A DNA stretch of 8,413 nucleotides from SAR92 clade bacterium (GTDB lineage Bacteria; Pseudomonadota; Gammaproteobacteria; Pseudomonadales; Porticoccaceae), in the NCBI GenBank assembly GCA_018607545.1, contig JABBBF010000169.1:1-8413 (forward strand). Reading direction: 5' to 3'. Both the position numbers and the translations under genes were made by a program. Below are positions 1-6,125 of the stretch, piece after piece. The notes under the pieces are model-generated. The model was not told the origin of the DNA and did no database searches. It saw only the letters and a list, made by a program, of their open reading frames with translations. Position 1 is the first letter of the stretch; each line of letters begins with the position of its first letter.

Positions 1-189
1 CCCCAGGTAAAACAAAATACCTGGGCGCTGTGGCTCGCGCCGATCGTTTTACTGTTCATAGGCCTGCTGATTTTAGTTCGAATTTTCCAGCGCCAGAAAA
101 CCATCGCGGTTGACAAATCACCGGTCAGCTCACAAGACCAAGAACGTCTGCGTGAGCTGCTGAAAAACACCAATGGAGAGTCCAATTGA
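1..189 (+). CDS. ccmH: CcmH (CcmL-type) C-terminal end, partial
   Basis: This is the 3' end of an open frame that enters from the left edge in frame 1 and stops at TGA 187-189; 62 residues are visible. They form one hydrophobic membrane-spanning helix (about residues 8-27, starting at WALWLAPIVLL), a basic QRQK stretch, then a hydrophilic tail with the pattern QERLRELL. That is the usual end of gammaproteobacterial CcmH, where a second TM segment is followed by a short tail ending in a 'RLxxLL' motif. The family's thiol-redox domain (LRCxxC), which reduces apocytochrome c for haem ligation, lies upstream and is not visible. The stop overlaps the ccmI start by one base (TGATG), as expected for translational coupling in a ccm operon. 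The call rests mainly on the tail and on the ccmI neighbour. Confidence 0.82.
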   Translation, partial: PQVKQNTWALWLAPIVLLFIGLLILVRIFQRQKTIAVDKSPVSSQDQERLRELLKNTNGESN

Positions 190-1400
190 TGACTTTGTGG
201 CTCGGAATAATAGTAATTCTAATCCTCGCCGGTGCATTTCTGGTCTATCCGTTTGTATCTCGAAAGAGTATGGAGTCAAACCAGCACAGCCAGACTGAGC
301 AGGCCAATATAGATATATTCCGTGATCAACAGCGGCAGTATCAGCAGCAGTTGGAACGTAGTGAAATCAGCCAGCAGCAATATGAAGCCATGGTCGCCGA
401 AGCCGAGCAGCTACTGCTGAGTAATACCGCCGCGGTAAAGACGGAAAATGCAACCAGCAGCGGTCAGGGCCTGTGGATGCTGCCGGTTCTGCTGATCATT
501 ATTCCCCTGGCAACAATCTGGATCTACCAGAGCCTGGGTGCAAGCCTCGACGAACAGATCGCCGAAAAACTCGCAGAGCAGGGGCAGTCAGTTAATGCCG
601 GTCAGGAAATGGTCTGGGATGCCGAGTTGATTGCCATGATCAGCGAGCGCGTCAAACAGCGCCGCAACAATATTTATTACTGGACTATTTTGGCCCAGGA
701 AGCCGTATCCCGTGGCGATATGTCAGCTGCGGTCAATTATTTTTCCGAGACAGTAAGAATAGAACCCAGAGAGAGCTATCTGCTCGGCCAGTATGCCCAG
801 GCACTGTTTTTTGCCGACAGCAACAGATTTACACAGCGGGTTATTGCGGCGGTCGACAATGCCTTTTCGGTGGACTCATCCAACCAGACAGTACTGGGCT
901 TAAAAGGCATTCAAGCCTTTGAAAGCAAAGACTATAAACTGGCCATCACCTTCTGGCAGGGCGCCGCCCAGCAACTGGATCCCGCCAGCGGCGACTGGCA
1001 AGCCCTGCAAAATGGTATACAAAAAGCTCGAAACTTGATGGGAGACACAACAGCTGGCGTGCAGTTGGCTATTGCCCTGGACATCGATAAAAATATCCAA
1101 TTCTCTGCAGATCAACTGATCTTTGTCGCCGTTATTGAAGCTGATGGTCCGCCTATGCCGATCGCTGCGCGTAAACTTGTCGCCAGCCAGCTGCCGACCA
1201 AAATCCTCCTCAGCGACAGCGACGCACTGGTAGTTGGTCGCAACCTTTCCAGTGCAGGTGAAATTCGCGTGATAGCCAGGCTATCTACTTCGGGTACTGC
1301 AACGCCCCAGCTGGGAGATTGGCAAGCCGTCAGCGATAATATTGCTATCGTCGATAAACCAATAAACCTCGAGCTGACTATTTCCCAGCAGGTGGACTAA
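189..1400 (+). CDS. ccmI: CcmI, cytochrome c maturation TPR protein
   Basis: A 403-residue inner-membrane protein that presents apocytochrome c to the CcmF/CcmH haem-ligation complex. Topology fits CcmI: TM helix 1 at about residues 3-23, a cytoplasmic loop rich in Gln/Glu and probably coiled-coil (about 36-78), and TM helix 2 at about 94-115. A periplasmic TPR-like region (about 160-270) contains YYWTILAQEAVSRGDMSAAV and a second helix pair ending in LDP. The C-terminal domain (about 290-403) carries the family signature GPPMPIAARKL (320-330), followed by the usual beta-rich tail with RVIARLSTSG. The ATG at 189 is preferred over the adjacent TTG at 186 because it makes the TGATG overlap with ccmH. 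Length is typical for the family. It is the last gene of the ccm operon here, and no clear terminator follows. An 11-nt imperfect direct repeat (1412-1422 and 1424-1434) lies after the stop. Confidence 0.93.
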   Translation: MTLWLGIIVILILAGAFLVYPFVSRKSMESNQHSQTEQANIDIFRDQQRQYQQQLERSEISQQQYEAMVAEAEQLLLSNTAAVKTENATSSGQGLWMLPVLLIIIPLATIWIYQSLGASLDEQIAEKLAEQGQSVNAGQEMVWDAELIAMISERVKQRRNNIYYWTILAQEAVSRGDMSAAVNYFSETVRIEPRESYLLGQYAQALFFADSNRFTQRVIAAVDNAFSVDSSNQTVLGLKGIQAFESKDYKLAITFWQGAAQQLDPASGDWQALQNGIQKARNLMGDTTAGVQLAIALDIDKNIQFSADQLIFVAVIEADGPPMPIAARKLVASQLPTKILLSDSDALVVGRNLSSAGEIRVIARLSTSGTATPQLGDWQAVSDNIAIVDKPINLELTISQQVD

Positions 1401-1526
1401 ATTGCTAATTAAAAGAGCTAACTAAAGAGCCAACCCAATAGTTAACTTACCCAGCTCTATCCTCAAATAGCGACCTCCCTCGCTACCACCAGAACCCTGA
1501 CCTGAATCAACCGCAACACAGCTGCC

Positions 1527-1554
1527 GTTGAAAAAACTGTAGCCGTCCCCAAAT
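1527..1554 (+). promoter_or_regulatory. Sigma-32 (RpoH) heat-shock promoter of clpB
   Basis: GTTGAAA (1527-1533), a 13-bp spacer, then CCCCAAAT (1547-1554). The sigma-32 consensus is CTTGAAA, 11-16 bp, CCCCATnT, so this matches 6 of 7 bases in the -35 box and has the diagnostic CCCC in the -10. A start site near 1560 would leave a roughly 30-nt AT-rich leader before the AGAGG Shine-Dalgarno (1582-1586) and the clpB ATG at 1593. Position and sequence agree with the known heat-shock control of clpB in gammaproteobacteria. Confidence 0.85.
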
Positions 1555-1592
1555 AATGTATTAAGCAACAAAAAATTTTTCAGAGGCTAACC

Positions 1593-4160
1593 ATGCGAAT
1601 CGATAAACTGACCAACCAATTGCAAAGCGCACTGGCTGACGCCCAGTCAATAGCCATGGGTCATGACAACTCAGCTATAGAGCCAGTTCACCTCTTACTG
1701 GCACTGCTCAACCAACAGGGCGGCAGCATCCGGCCCATACTAAACCGTGCAGGCTTTGATGTTACCGGCCTTCAGGCAGAGCTAAATACTCAACTCGATA
1801 AACTCGCAAAAGTCACATCGCCAACCGGAGAGGCCAATCTCTCTCAGGATCTCGGACGGTTGATGAATATGGCCGATCGCGCCGCCCAGCAAAAAGGCGA
1901 TGAATTTATTTCCAGCGAAATAGTGCTGCTAGCCGCCCTTGAAGATAAAGGCACAGTGGGCAAAACCCTGAAAAAATTTGGCGATATCAACAAGGCTGTA
2001 GAAGCCGTCGAATCACTTCGCGGTGGTGATACTGTCGATGATCCGGATGCCGAAAGTCAGCGTGAAGCCCTGGATAAATACACCATCGACCTTACCGAGC
2101 GCGCCGAGTCTGGCAAACTCGATCCAGTGATAGGGCGCGATGATGAAATCCGCCGCACCATCCAGGTACTCCAGCGCCGCACGAAAAATAACCCGGTACT
2201 GATCGGCGAGCCCGGCGTCGGTAAAACCGCAATCGTAGAGGGCCTGGCTCAGCGGATCGTCAATGGCGAAGTCCCAGAAGGGCTCAAGGGAAAGCGCGTC
2301 CTGACGCTAGACCTCGGCGCTTTACTAGCCGGCGCAAAATTCCGCGGCGACTTTGAAGAGCGTTTAAAAGCCGTGCTTAAAGACCTCTCCAAACAGGAAG
2401 GGCAAATTATCCTGTTTATCGATGAAATCCATACCATGGTCGGCGCCGGTAAAGCTGAGGGCGCCATGGATGCAGGCAATATGCTCAAGCCCGCACTGGC
2501 CCGCGGCGAGCTGCACTGTGTCGGCGCCACCACATTGGATGAGTACCGCCAATATATTGAAAAAGATGCCGCCCTTGAGCGCCGCTTCCAGAAAATTCTT
2601 GTCGATGAACCCAACGAAGAAGACACGGTGGCTATCTTGCGTGGCCTAAAAGAGCGCTACGAAGTTCACCACGGCGTAGAGATTACCGACAGCGCCATCG
2701 TCGCCGCAGCAAAGCTCTCCCAGCGCTATATCACCGACCGCCAGTTGCCCGATAAAGCCATTGATCTGATCGACGAGGCGGGCAGCCGTATTCGCATGGA
2801 AATTGACTCCAAACCGGAAGCTATGGATCGTCTTGAGCGCCGTCTTATCCAATTAAAAATTGAACGCGAAGCGGTTAAAAAAGATAAGGACGAAGCCTCG
2901 CGCAAGCGTCTGAAAAAACTCGAAGATGATATCGCCACCCTCGGCAAGGAATACGCCGACCTCGAAGAGATATGGAAAGCCGAAAAAGCCTCCATGCAGG
3001 GTGCAACTCATATCAAAGCCGAACTTGAACAGGCCAAAGTCGATCTCGAAGCCGCTCATCGCGAAGGCAACCTCGAGAAAATGGCACAGCTGCAATACAG
3101 CGTTATTCCCGAACTGGAAAAACAGTTGGACAGTGCCGGCGAACAGGAGAAGGTTGAAACCCAACTGCTGCGCAATAAAGTCACCGAAGAAGAGATCGCT
3201 GAAGTGGTCTCCAAATGGACCGGCATTCCCGTCTCGAAAATGCTTGAAGGTGAACGCGATAAACTACTGCGTATGGAGGACTCGCTGCACAAGCGCGTAA
3301 TGGGTCAGAGCGAAGCCGTAGTCGCCGTCTCCAATGCCGTGCGCCGTTCCCGCGCAGGATTGGCCGACCCCAACCGCCCCAATGGATCCTTTTTGTTCCT
3401 TGGGCCAACCGGTGTCGGTAAAACCGAACTCTGTAAATCACTCGCCGAGTTTCTGTTCGACAGTGAAGATGCCATGGTGCGCATTGATATGTCAGAGTTT
3501 ATGGAAAAGCACTCTGTCGCCAGATTAATCGGCGCACCTCCAGGCTATGTGGGTTACGAAGAGGGCGGCTATCTCACCGAAGCCGTGCGTCGCCGACCCT
3601 ATGCAGTGCTCTTGCTCGATGAAGTCGAAAAAGCCCACCAGGATGTCTTTAATATTCTCTTGCAAGTCCTAGACGATGGTCGCCTCACCGATGGCCAGGG
3701 GCGCACAGTTGACTTCAAAAATACCGTGATTGTCATGACCTCAAACCTCGGTTCCGATGTGATTCAGATGCTCGCCGGAGAAGAGAATTACGATGTGATG
3801 AAATCCTCCGTGATGGATGTTGTCAGCAGCCACTTCCGTCCCGAATTTATCAACCGGGTTGATGAAGTCGTCGTCTTCCACCCCCTCGCCAAAGAGCAGC
3901 TGCGAGGAATTGCCTCTATCCAGCTCGAACTGTTGGGCCGCCGCCTCGCCGAGCACGACCTCAGGTTAACCCTTAGCGACGCTGTAGTGGATAAACTTCT
4001 CGAAGCCGGCTTTGACCCCGTCTATGGTGCCAGACCCCTTAAACGGGTCATTCAGCAGCTGGTTGAAAACCCACTGGCCGAGAGCATTCTGTCGGGCCAG
4101 TTTGCCCCAGGTGCAGAGATTAAAGGTGACTTGCAGGATGGCAATCTGGTGTTTGCCTAA
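1593..4160 (+). CDS. clpB: ClpB, ATP-dependent protein disaggregase (Hsp100)
   Basis: A complete 855-residue ClpB, the hexameric cytoplasmic machine that, with DnaK, extracts polypeptides from aggregates. Domains in order: double Clp-N repeat (about 1-145); AAA-1 with Walker A GEPGVGKT (205-212), Walker B IILFIDE (272-278) and arginine finger pair in LERRF (328-332); the coiled-coil M domain (about 400-525), which marks ClpB rather than ClpA/ClpC; AAA-2 with Walker A GPTGVGKT (604-611), Walker B VLLLDE (672-677), pore loop GYVGYEEGG (651-659) and sensor-2 GAR (812-814). No ClpP-binding loop is expected or seen. Pore loop 1 reads KFRG (249-252) where E. coli has KYRG, a conservative aromatic swap. 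SD AGAGG lies 6 nt before the ATG. The E. coli internal GTG start for the short isoform corresponds to GTC here (codon 148). It is transcribed alone from a sigma-32 promoter. Confidence 0.98.
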   Translation: MRIDKLTNQLQSALADAQSIAMGHDNSAIEPVHLLLALLNQQGGSIRPILNRAGFDVTGLQAELNTQLDKLAKVTSPTGEANLSQDLGRLMNMADRAAQQKGDEFISSEIVLLAALEDKGTVGKTLKKFGDINKAVEAVESLRGGDTVDDPDAESQREALDKYTIDLTERAESGKLDPVIGRDDEIRRTIQVLQRRTKNNPVLIGEPGVGKTAIVEGLAQRIVNGEVPEGLKGKRVLTLDLGALLAGAKFRGDFEERLKAVLKDLSKQEGQIILFIDEIHTMVGAGKAEGAMDAGNMLKPALARGELHCVGATTLDEYRQYIEKDAALERRFQKILVDEPNEEDTVAILRGLKERYEVHHGVEITDSAIVAAAKLSQRYITDRQLPDKAIDLIDEAGSRIRMEIDSKPEAMDRLERRLIQLKIEREAVKKDKDEASRKRLKKLEDDIATLGKEYADLEEIWKAEKASMQGATHIKAELEQAKVDLEAAHREGNLEKMAQLQYSVIPELEKQLDSAGEQEKVETQLLRNKVTEEEIAEVVSKWTGIPVSKMLEGERDKLLRMEDSLHKRVMGQSEAVVAVSNAVRRSRAGLADPNRPNGSFLFLGPTGVGKTELCKSLAEFLFDSEDAMVRIDMSEFMEKHSVARLIGAPPGYVGYEEGGYLTEAVRRRPYAVLLLDEVEKAHQDVFNILLQVLDDGRLTDGQGRTVDFKNTVIVMTSNLGSDVIQMLAGEENYDVMKSSVMDVVSSHFRPEFINRVDEVVVFHPLAKEQLRGIASIQLELLGRRLAEHDLRLTLSDAVVDKLLEAGFDPVYGARPLKRVIQQLVENPLAESILSGQFAPGAEIKGDLQDGNLVFA

Positions 4161-4168
4161 CTGGCATT

Positions 4169-4189
4169 GCAAAGAGCAAAGAGCAAAGA
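4169..4189 (+). repeat. Three tandem copies of a 7-bp unit (GCAAAGA)
   Basis: GCAAAGA occurs perfectly three times in a row at 4169-4175, 4176-4182 and 4183-4189, starting 8 bp after the clpB stop codon. It is too short to be more than a slippage-prone micro-repeat. It forms no hairpin, so it is not a terminator. Confidence 0.9.
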
Positions 4190-4213
4190 AAATCTCCTGA
4201 TTGACACATAATA

Positions 4214-4242
4214 GTGACAGTCAGCGCATATTCATCTATAAA
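4214..4242 (+). promoter_or_regulatory. Candidate sigma-70 promoter for the solo HigA-like gene
   Basis: GTGACA (4214-4219), a 17-bp spacer and TATAAA (4237-4242) match the -35 and -10 boxes at 5/6 each with ideal spacing. A perfect TTGACA at 4201-4206 has no good -10 at 16-18 bp. Transcription would begin near 4249, immediately before the 4252-4311 stem-loop, giving a roughly 175-nt leader to the ATG at 4425. Predicted by eye only. Confidence 0.5.
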
Positions 4243-4251
4243 TAATATAGA

Positions 4252-4311
4252 GATAAGCCCGGCTACCGACCCCAAGCGCCAAAAGGCGAGCTAATACAGC
4301 ACCGGGCTATC
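4252..4311 (+). other. Stem-loop with a 10-bp closing helix in the leader
   Basis: GATAAGCCCGG (4252-4262) pairs with CCGGGCTATC (4302-4311). The helix has 10 base pairs with one bulged A. Inside is a smaller hairpin, CGCC-AAAA-GGCG (4277-4288), which could also pair as AGC-GCC with GGC-(GA)-GCT. No T run follows, so it is not an intrinsic terminator. It would be the first thing transcribed from the candidate promoter at 4214-4242. I do not recognise it as a known riboswitch. Pairing is seen in the sequence; an RNA role is inference. Confidence 0.55.
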
Positions 4312-4334
4312 ACTGAGCTATCAGAAAGCTATCA
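4306..4334 (+). repeat. Three GCTATCA heptamers at exact 11-bp period
   Basis: GCTATCA occurs at 4306-4312, 4317-4323 and 4328-4334, each followed by 4 variable bases, so the starts are 11 bp apart, about one helical turn. The first copy overlaps the right arm of the 4252-4311 stem. Same-face repeats like this are typical of cooperative binding sites for a DNA-binding protein. The binding protein is unknown; the HTH proteins encoded downstream are candidates. Confidence 0.6.
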
Positions 4335-4342
4335 ACGGACCA

Positions 4343-4403
4343 ACAATATTTTCTGTCGCTGTTAAAGCGTATTTCGATTGTCAGAAAGCGACACAGATAT
4401 TGT
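4343..4403 (+). repeat. Nested inverted repeat before the HigA-like gene
   Basis: ACAATAT (4343-4349) pairs with ATATTGT (4397-4403). Inside these, TGTCGCT (4354-4360) pairs with AGCGACA (4387-4393). The two 7-bp helices are separated by a 4/3-nt internal loop and close a 26-nt loop. The right arm ends 7 nt before the AAGGA Shine-Dalgarno (4411-4415). It could be an autoregulatory operator or an RNA structure next to the ribosome binding site. The pairing is exact; the function is inferred. Confidence 0.6.
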
Positions 4404-4424
4404 CAAAGATAAGGATGACCACTT

Positions 4425-4730
4425 ATGAGTTTACAGCACCATAATCCCCCACACCCAGGGGCGTTGATACAGCGAACCTACATCGAACCCTTTGCTGAAA
4501 TGACCGGTAACAGAATTGCCGACCGCCTGGGCGTAGAACGCAGTAGCTTCGACAATCTACTCAGTGGTGTTTCAAATGTTTCACCAGAGATGGCATCAAG
4601 GTTATCAAGCGTCCTCGGTGGCTCGGCTAAAACCTGGATTGCCCTTCAAGAAAATTATGATTTGTGGAAAGCACGGCAGAACGTCAACACCAAAGATCTT
4701 CAGCGTAGAGACTCTAGTAAGGTCGCCTAG
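4425..4730 (+). CDS. Solo HigA/VapI-family XRE helix-turn-helix protein
   Basis: A 101-residue protein of the HigA (VapI) antidote family. It has the family's N-terminal HPG (10-12) and EPF (21-23), an XRE-type helix-turn-helix (about 29-65, with RIADRLGVERSSFDNLLSG), the 'VSPEMASRLSSVLG' helix, and the C-terminal W-x-LQxNYDLWKAR signature (71-84). SD AAGGA (4411-4415) lies 9 nt before the ATG. HigA proteins normally bind and silence a HigB mRNA interferase encoded just upstream and repress their own promoter. Here the upstream 264 bp hold no toxin gene or recognisable remnant, so it is an orphan regulator, or one acting with the TA pair that starts 153 nt downstream. The inverted repeats before it may be its operator. 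The family call is strong; the partner is unknown. Confidence 0.85.
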   Translation: MSLQHHNPPHPGALIQRTYIEPFAEMTGNRIADRLGVERSSFDNLLSGVSNVSPEMASRLSSVLGGSAKTWIALQENYDLWKARQNVNTKDLQRRDSSKVA

Positions 4731-4834
4731 GCCTTTTAAAAGTTACCAGTTAATAACTATTGGGACACAGCCCATTTGTGTTCTTGATTCCAGTCTTTGC
4801 CCACAGTACTAGTCGATAAGCCAATGCGCCCCTA

Positions 4835-4875
4835 GAGTGTCAGCTCAACACTTGAAGAGGTACGGCTTAGCCGTA
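4835..4875 (+). promoter_or_regulatory. Toxin leader: SD held between two hairpins, with palindrome
   Basis: Hairpin A pairs AGTGT (4836-4840) with ACACT (4848-4852), plus a G-U pair outside. The best Shine-Dalgarno, AAGAGG, follows at 4855-4860. Directly after it is a perfect palindrome, TACGGC-TTA-GCCGTA (4861-4875), with 6 base pairs and a 3-nt loop. The toxin GTG is at 4884, so the SD is 23 nt away, too far for normal initiation. If the palindrome folds in the mRNA, the effective gap becomes 8 nt. As DNA, it is the kind of site an XRE antitoxin binds to autoregulate. Both roles are inference. No convincing sigma-70 promoter was found; the best try, TTGATT-17-TACTAG at 4784-4812, is weak. 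Confidence 0.55.
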
Positions 4876-4883
4876 TAGGTTAT

Positions 4884-5192
4884 GTGAATACAATTATTGA
4901 AACAAACACATTTACTGCCAAGCCAGGCAAAGTCTGGACAGCACAGCAATATGAAGAATTTGTTTTATATATTGCCATTAATCCAAGAGCTGGCAAGATT
5001 GTTCCCGGTACTGGCGGAGTAAAAAAGGTGCGTTGGGTCAGGGCTGATAGCGGCAAAAGTGGTGGGGTAAGAGTTATCTATTTCAATACTTCTCTCAACC
5101 TGACCTGGTTATTAACCATATACGGTAAAAATGAGCGAGAAACCATTCCAGCTCATGAATTAAAGAAGATAAAGGAGGCAATCAATGGCTAA
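4884..5192 (+). CDS. RelE/HigB-like type II toxin
   Basis: A 102-residue protein of the RelE/ParE superfamily, HigB-like branch, which as a family are ribosome-dependent mRNA interferases. Diagnostic stretches are NPRAGKIVPGTGGVKKVRW (33-51), GKSGGVRVIYF (57-67), WLLTIYGKNE (75-84) and the terminal helix HELKKIKEAI (91-100). The basic and aromatic residues expected at the active face (R50, K58, R63, Y66, K82) are present, so it appears intact. The start is GTG at 4884: no other start codon is in frame after the stop at 4833, and family members begin at this point. ATG 4882-4884, followed directly by TGA, overlaps it. The 3' end overlaps the antitoxin by 8 nt. Codons are AT-rich in the N-terminal part (22 G/C of 60 at 4921-4980). 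Toxin-first order matches HigBA-type modules. Confidence 0.9.
   Translation: MNTIIETNTFTAKPGKVWTAQQYEEFVLYIAINPRAGKIVPGTGGVKKVRWVRADSGKSGGVRVIYFNTSLNLTWLLTIYGKNERETIPAHELKKIKEAING
5171..5178 (+). promoter_or_regulatory. Strong Shine-Dalgarno of the antitoxin
   Basis: AAAGGAGG lies inside the toxin gene, 6 nt before the antitoxin ATG at 5185. It is the strongest ribosome binding site in the window and fixes that start. It contrasts with the poor toxin start and would favour excess antitoxin from one mRNA. Confidence 0.85.
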
Positions 5193-5466
5193 GAAATTAA
5201 CCAAGGCAGGGCAGGCCCTGTTAGACGATGTTCTGGCAATCAAAGCGGGTGCAGCGGCAAAAACCTGGTCAGCGGAACAGCTCTTGGTGATCGCCGTCCG
5301 CAAGGAACTTCAAAAGACCCAGCCGGCCTTTGCAGAATTATTGGCGATTCCTGTAGCAACCCTCAGGGATTGGGAACAGGGTCGCAAGCAACCTGACAGT
5401 GCAGCAGTAACATTGATTAAAGTGGCGCAAAGGCACCCAGAGATACTCGAAAATCTCGTCGCATAA
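5185..5466 (+). CDS. XRE-family antitoxin (HigA/NadS-like)
   Basis: A 93-residue antitoxin encoded just after, and overlapping by 8 nt, the RelE/HigB-like toxin. The N-terminal helices (about 1-30) probably wrap the toxin. The C-terminal half is an XRE helix-turn-helix (about 46-86) with FAELLAIPVATLRDWEQGRK (49-68) followed by QPDSAA. The WEQGRxxP segment and the ending 'HPEILENL' are characteristic of antitoxins paired with this toxin type. It should neutralise the toxin by direct binding and repress the operon, plausibly through the palindrome at 4861-4875. It differs from the 4425-4730 protein, which belongs to the HPG/YDLW HigA branch, so the two are not recent duplicates. More GC-rich than the toxin's 5' half (31 G/C of 60 at 5221-5280). 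Confidence 0.92.
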   Translation: MAKKLTKAGQALLDDVLAIKAGAAAKTWSAEQLLVIAVRKELQKTQPAFAELLAIPVATLRDWEQGRKQPDSAAVTLIKVAQRHPEILENLVA

Positions 5467-5482
5467 TTAAAGCCGACTTTAA
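5467..5482. terminator. Weak candidate bidirectional terminator between convergent genes
   Basis: TTAAAG-CCGA-CTTTAA is a perfect 6-bp stem with a 4-nt loop placed right after the antitoxin stop and before the end of the convergent gene. Only one of the six pairs is G-C. The nearest plus-strand T run (ATTTT, 5488-5492) is 6 nt beyond the stem, and no good T run follows on the minus strand. The position suits a terminator, but the structure is poor. Confidence 0.22.
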
Positions 5483-5506
5483 AACAGATTTTACCGAGCA
5501 GGCAGT

Positions 5507-5992
5507 TTATTCAGGTATTTCAAACTGTGCAGGATCAACATAAATAAGCTTAACCACCACCGCATCAACCACAGGCTCAACCGCAACCATCAACACATTG
5601 ACCTGCCCTTCAATCTCAATGCCGGCTGGCAGATTAAACAGCAGACCACCCGTGTTCTCATTGGTTAAAGTCTGCACCTCTTTCAATTCTTTATCCTTGC
5701 GCGCCTCAGTCTGGAACTTCTGCACCAGCGCCCTGATTGAATGATCAAAGCTTGGAAAATTAAACGGCCCCTGAAACTCCTTGCGATCGAGTTCAAGCTT
5801 AACCGCAATCTTGGTGCCAGTTGTCTCAGAAGTAAGCTCACCTGACTTGATAATGGTGTCCTGCTTAAGCTGCTTAAAAAGTTTTTTAGCCTGTTCGGGC
5901 GGTTGCTGAACAAAAGCAACTAGCAGATTGGCAGCAAGATTAAAGAGCTTTTGTTTATCGATATTAATGGTTTCTGTCTTTGTCGTGGTCAT
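5507..5992 (-). CDS. Uncharacterised 161-aa cytoplasmic protein
   Basis: I do not recognise this family. The frame is open to TTG at 6001, but ATG at 5992 is the more likely start, giving a polar MTTTKTETINID N-terminus. No convincing Shine-Dalgarno precedes either. There is no signal peptide or TM helix. The N-terminal third is helical (about 13-47, LFNLAANLLVAFVQQPPEQA...). The middle has a KIAVKLELDRKEFQGPF stretch that looks like a beta-hairpin. A charged helix follows (84-107). The C-terminal third (about 115-160) is beta-rich with alternating hydrophobics (EIEGQVNVLMVAVEPVVDAV). It is convergent with the TA pair and divergent from the DUF2805 gene, so it is its own transcription unit. 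The length, codon use and mixed alpha/beta pattern argue for a real gene, but the function is unknown. Confidence 0.72.
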   Translation of the reverse strand: MTTTKTETINIDKQKLFNLAANLLVAFVQQPPEQAKKLFKQLKQDTIIKSGELTSETTGTKIAVKLELDRKEFQGPFNFPSFDHSIRALVQKFQTEARKDKELKEVQTLTNENTGGLLFNLPAGIEIEGQVNVLMVAVEPVVDAVVVKLIYVDPAQFEIPE

Positions 5993-6125
5993 GGTAAGCA
6001 ACTAGGAATTATTTAAAAATTAATAAAAAACGGACTCTACCGGAAATTATCAGAAAATGTAACAGCAGATAACTCATCTGATCCTGAATTTTACCCGTAA
6101 AGAGAAGTACAGTGTAGGTAAAGTT
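5993..6125. promoter_or_regulatory. Divergent intergenic region
   Basis: This 133-bp AT-rich stretch separates the minus-strand hypothetical gene from DUF2805, so it should hold promoters in both directions. On the minus strand, GATAAT (plus 6046-6051) is a good -10 without a clear -35. A short inverted repeat CAGAT-aactc-ATCTG (6066-6080) could be an operator. On the plus strand I see no convincing -35/-10 pair. AGG at 6116-6118 is a weak SD for the ATG at 6126. Confidence 0.35.

Noticed and set aside
1412..1434. AAAGAGC repeats after ccmI, also seen after clpB (4171-4184), as a shared element
   Set aside because: The heptamer also occurs inside genes (for example near 3892 and 5942), and the flanks do not match. 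Chance is sufficient.
2249..3441. Several minus-strand and out-of-frame open frames inside clpB
   Set aside because: They are shadows of the strongly conserved clpB frame, with no Shine-Dalgarno or family resemblance.
4201..4206. Perfect TTGACA -35 box after clpB
   Set aside because: No acceptable -10 box lies 16-18 bp downstream (GCGCAT at 17 bp). The GTGACA-17-TATAAA pair just after it is better.
4252..4311. Stem-loop as the clpB intrinsic terminator
   Set aside because: No T run follows the stem and the loop is large. The candidate promoter upstream would place it at the start of a new transcript.
4306..4334. GCTATCA repeats as a CRISPR array
   Set aside because: Units are 7 bp with 4-bp gaps, far too short for CRISPR repeats and spacers, and there are no cas genes.
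4161..4424. Possible higB toxin remnant upstream of the solo HigA-like gene
   Set aside because: No frame shows RelE/HigB-like residues, and the gap is filled with structured non-coding sequence.
4725..4742. GCCTAGGC and CTTTTAAAAG palindromes after the HigA-like gene as a terminator
   Set aside because: Both are self-complementary with no loop, so they cannot form a usable hairpin plus T tract in this arrangement.
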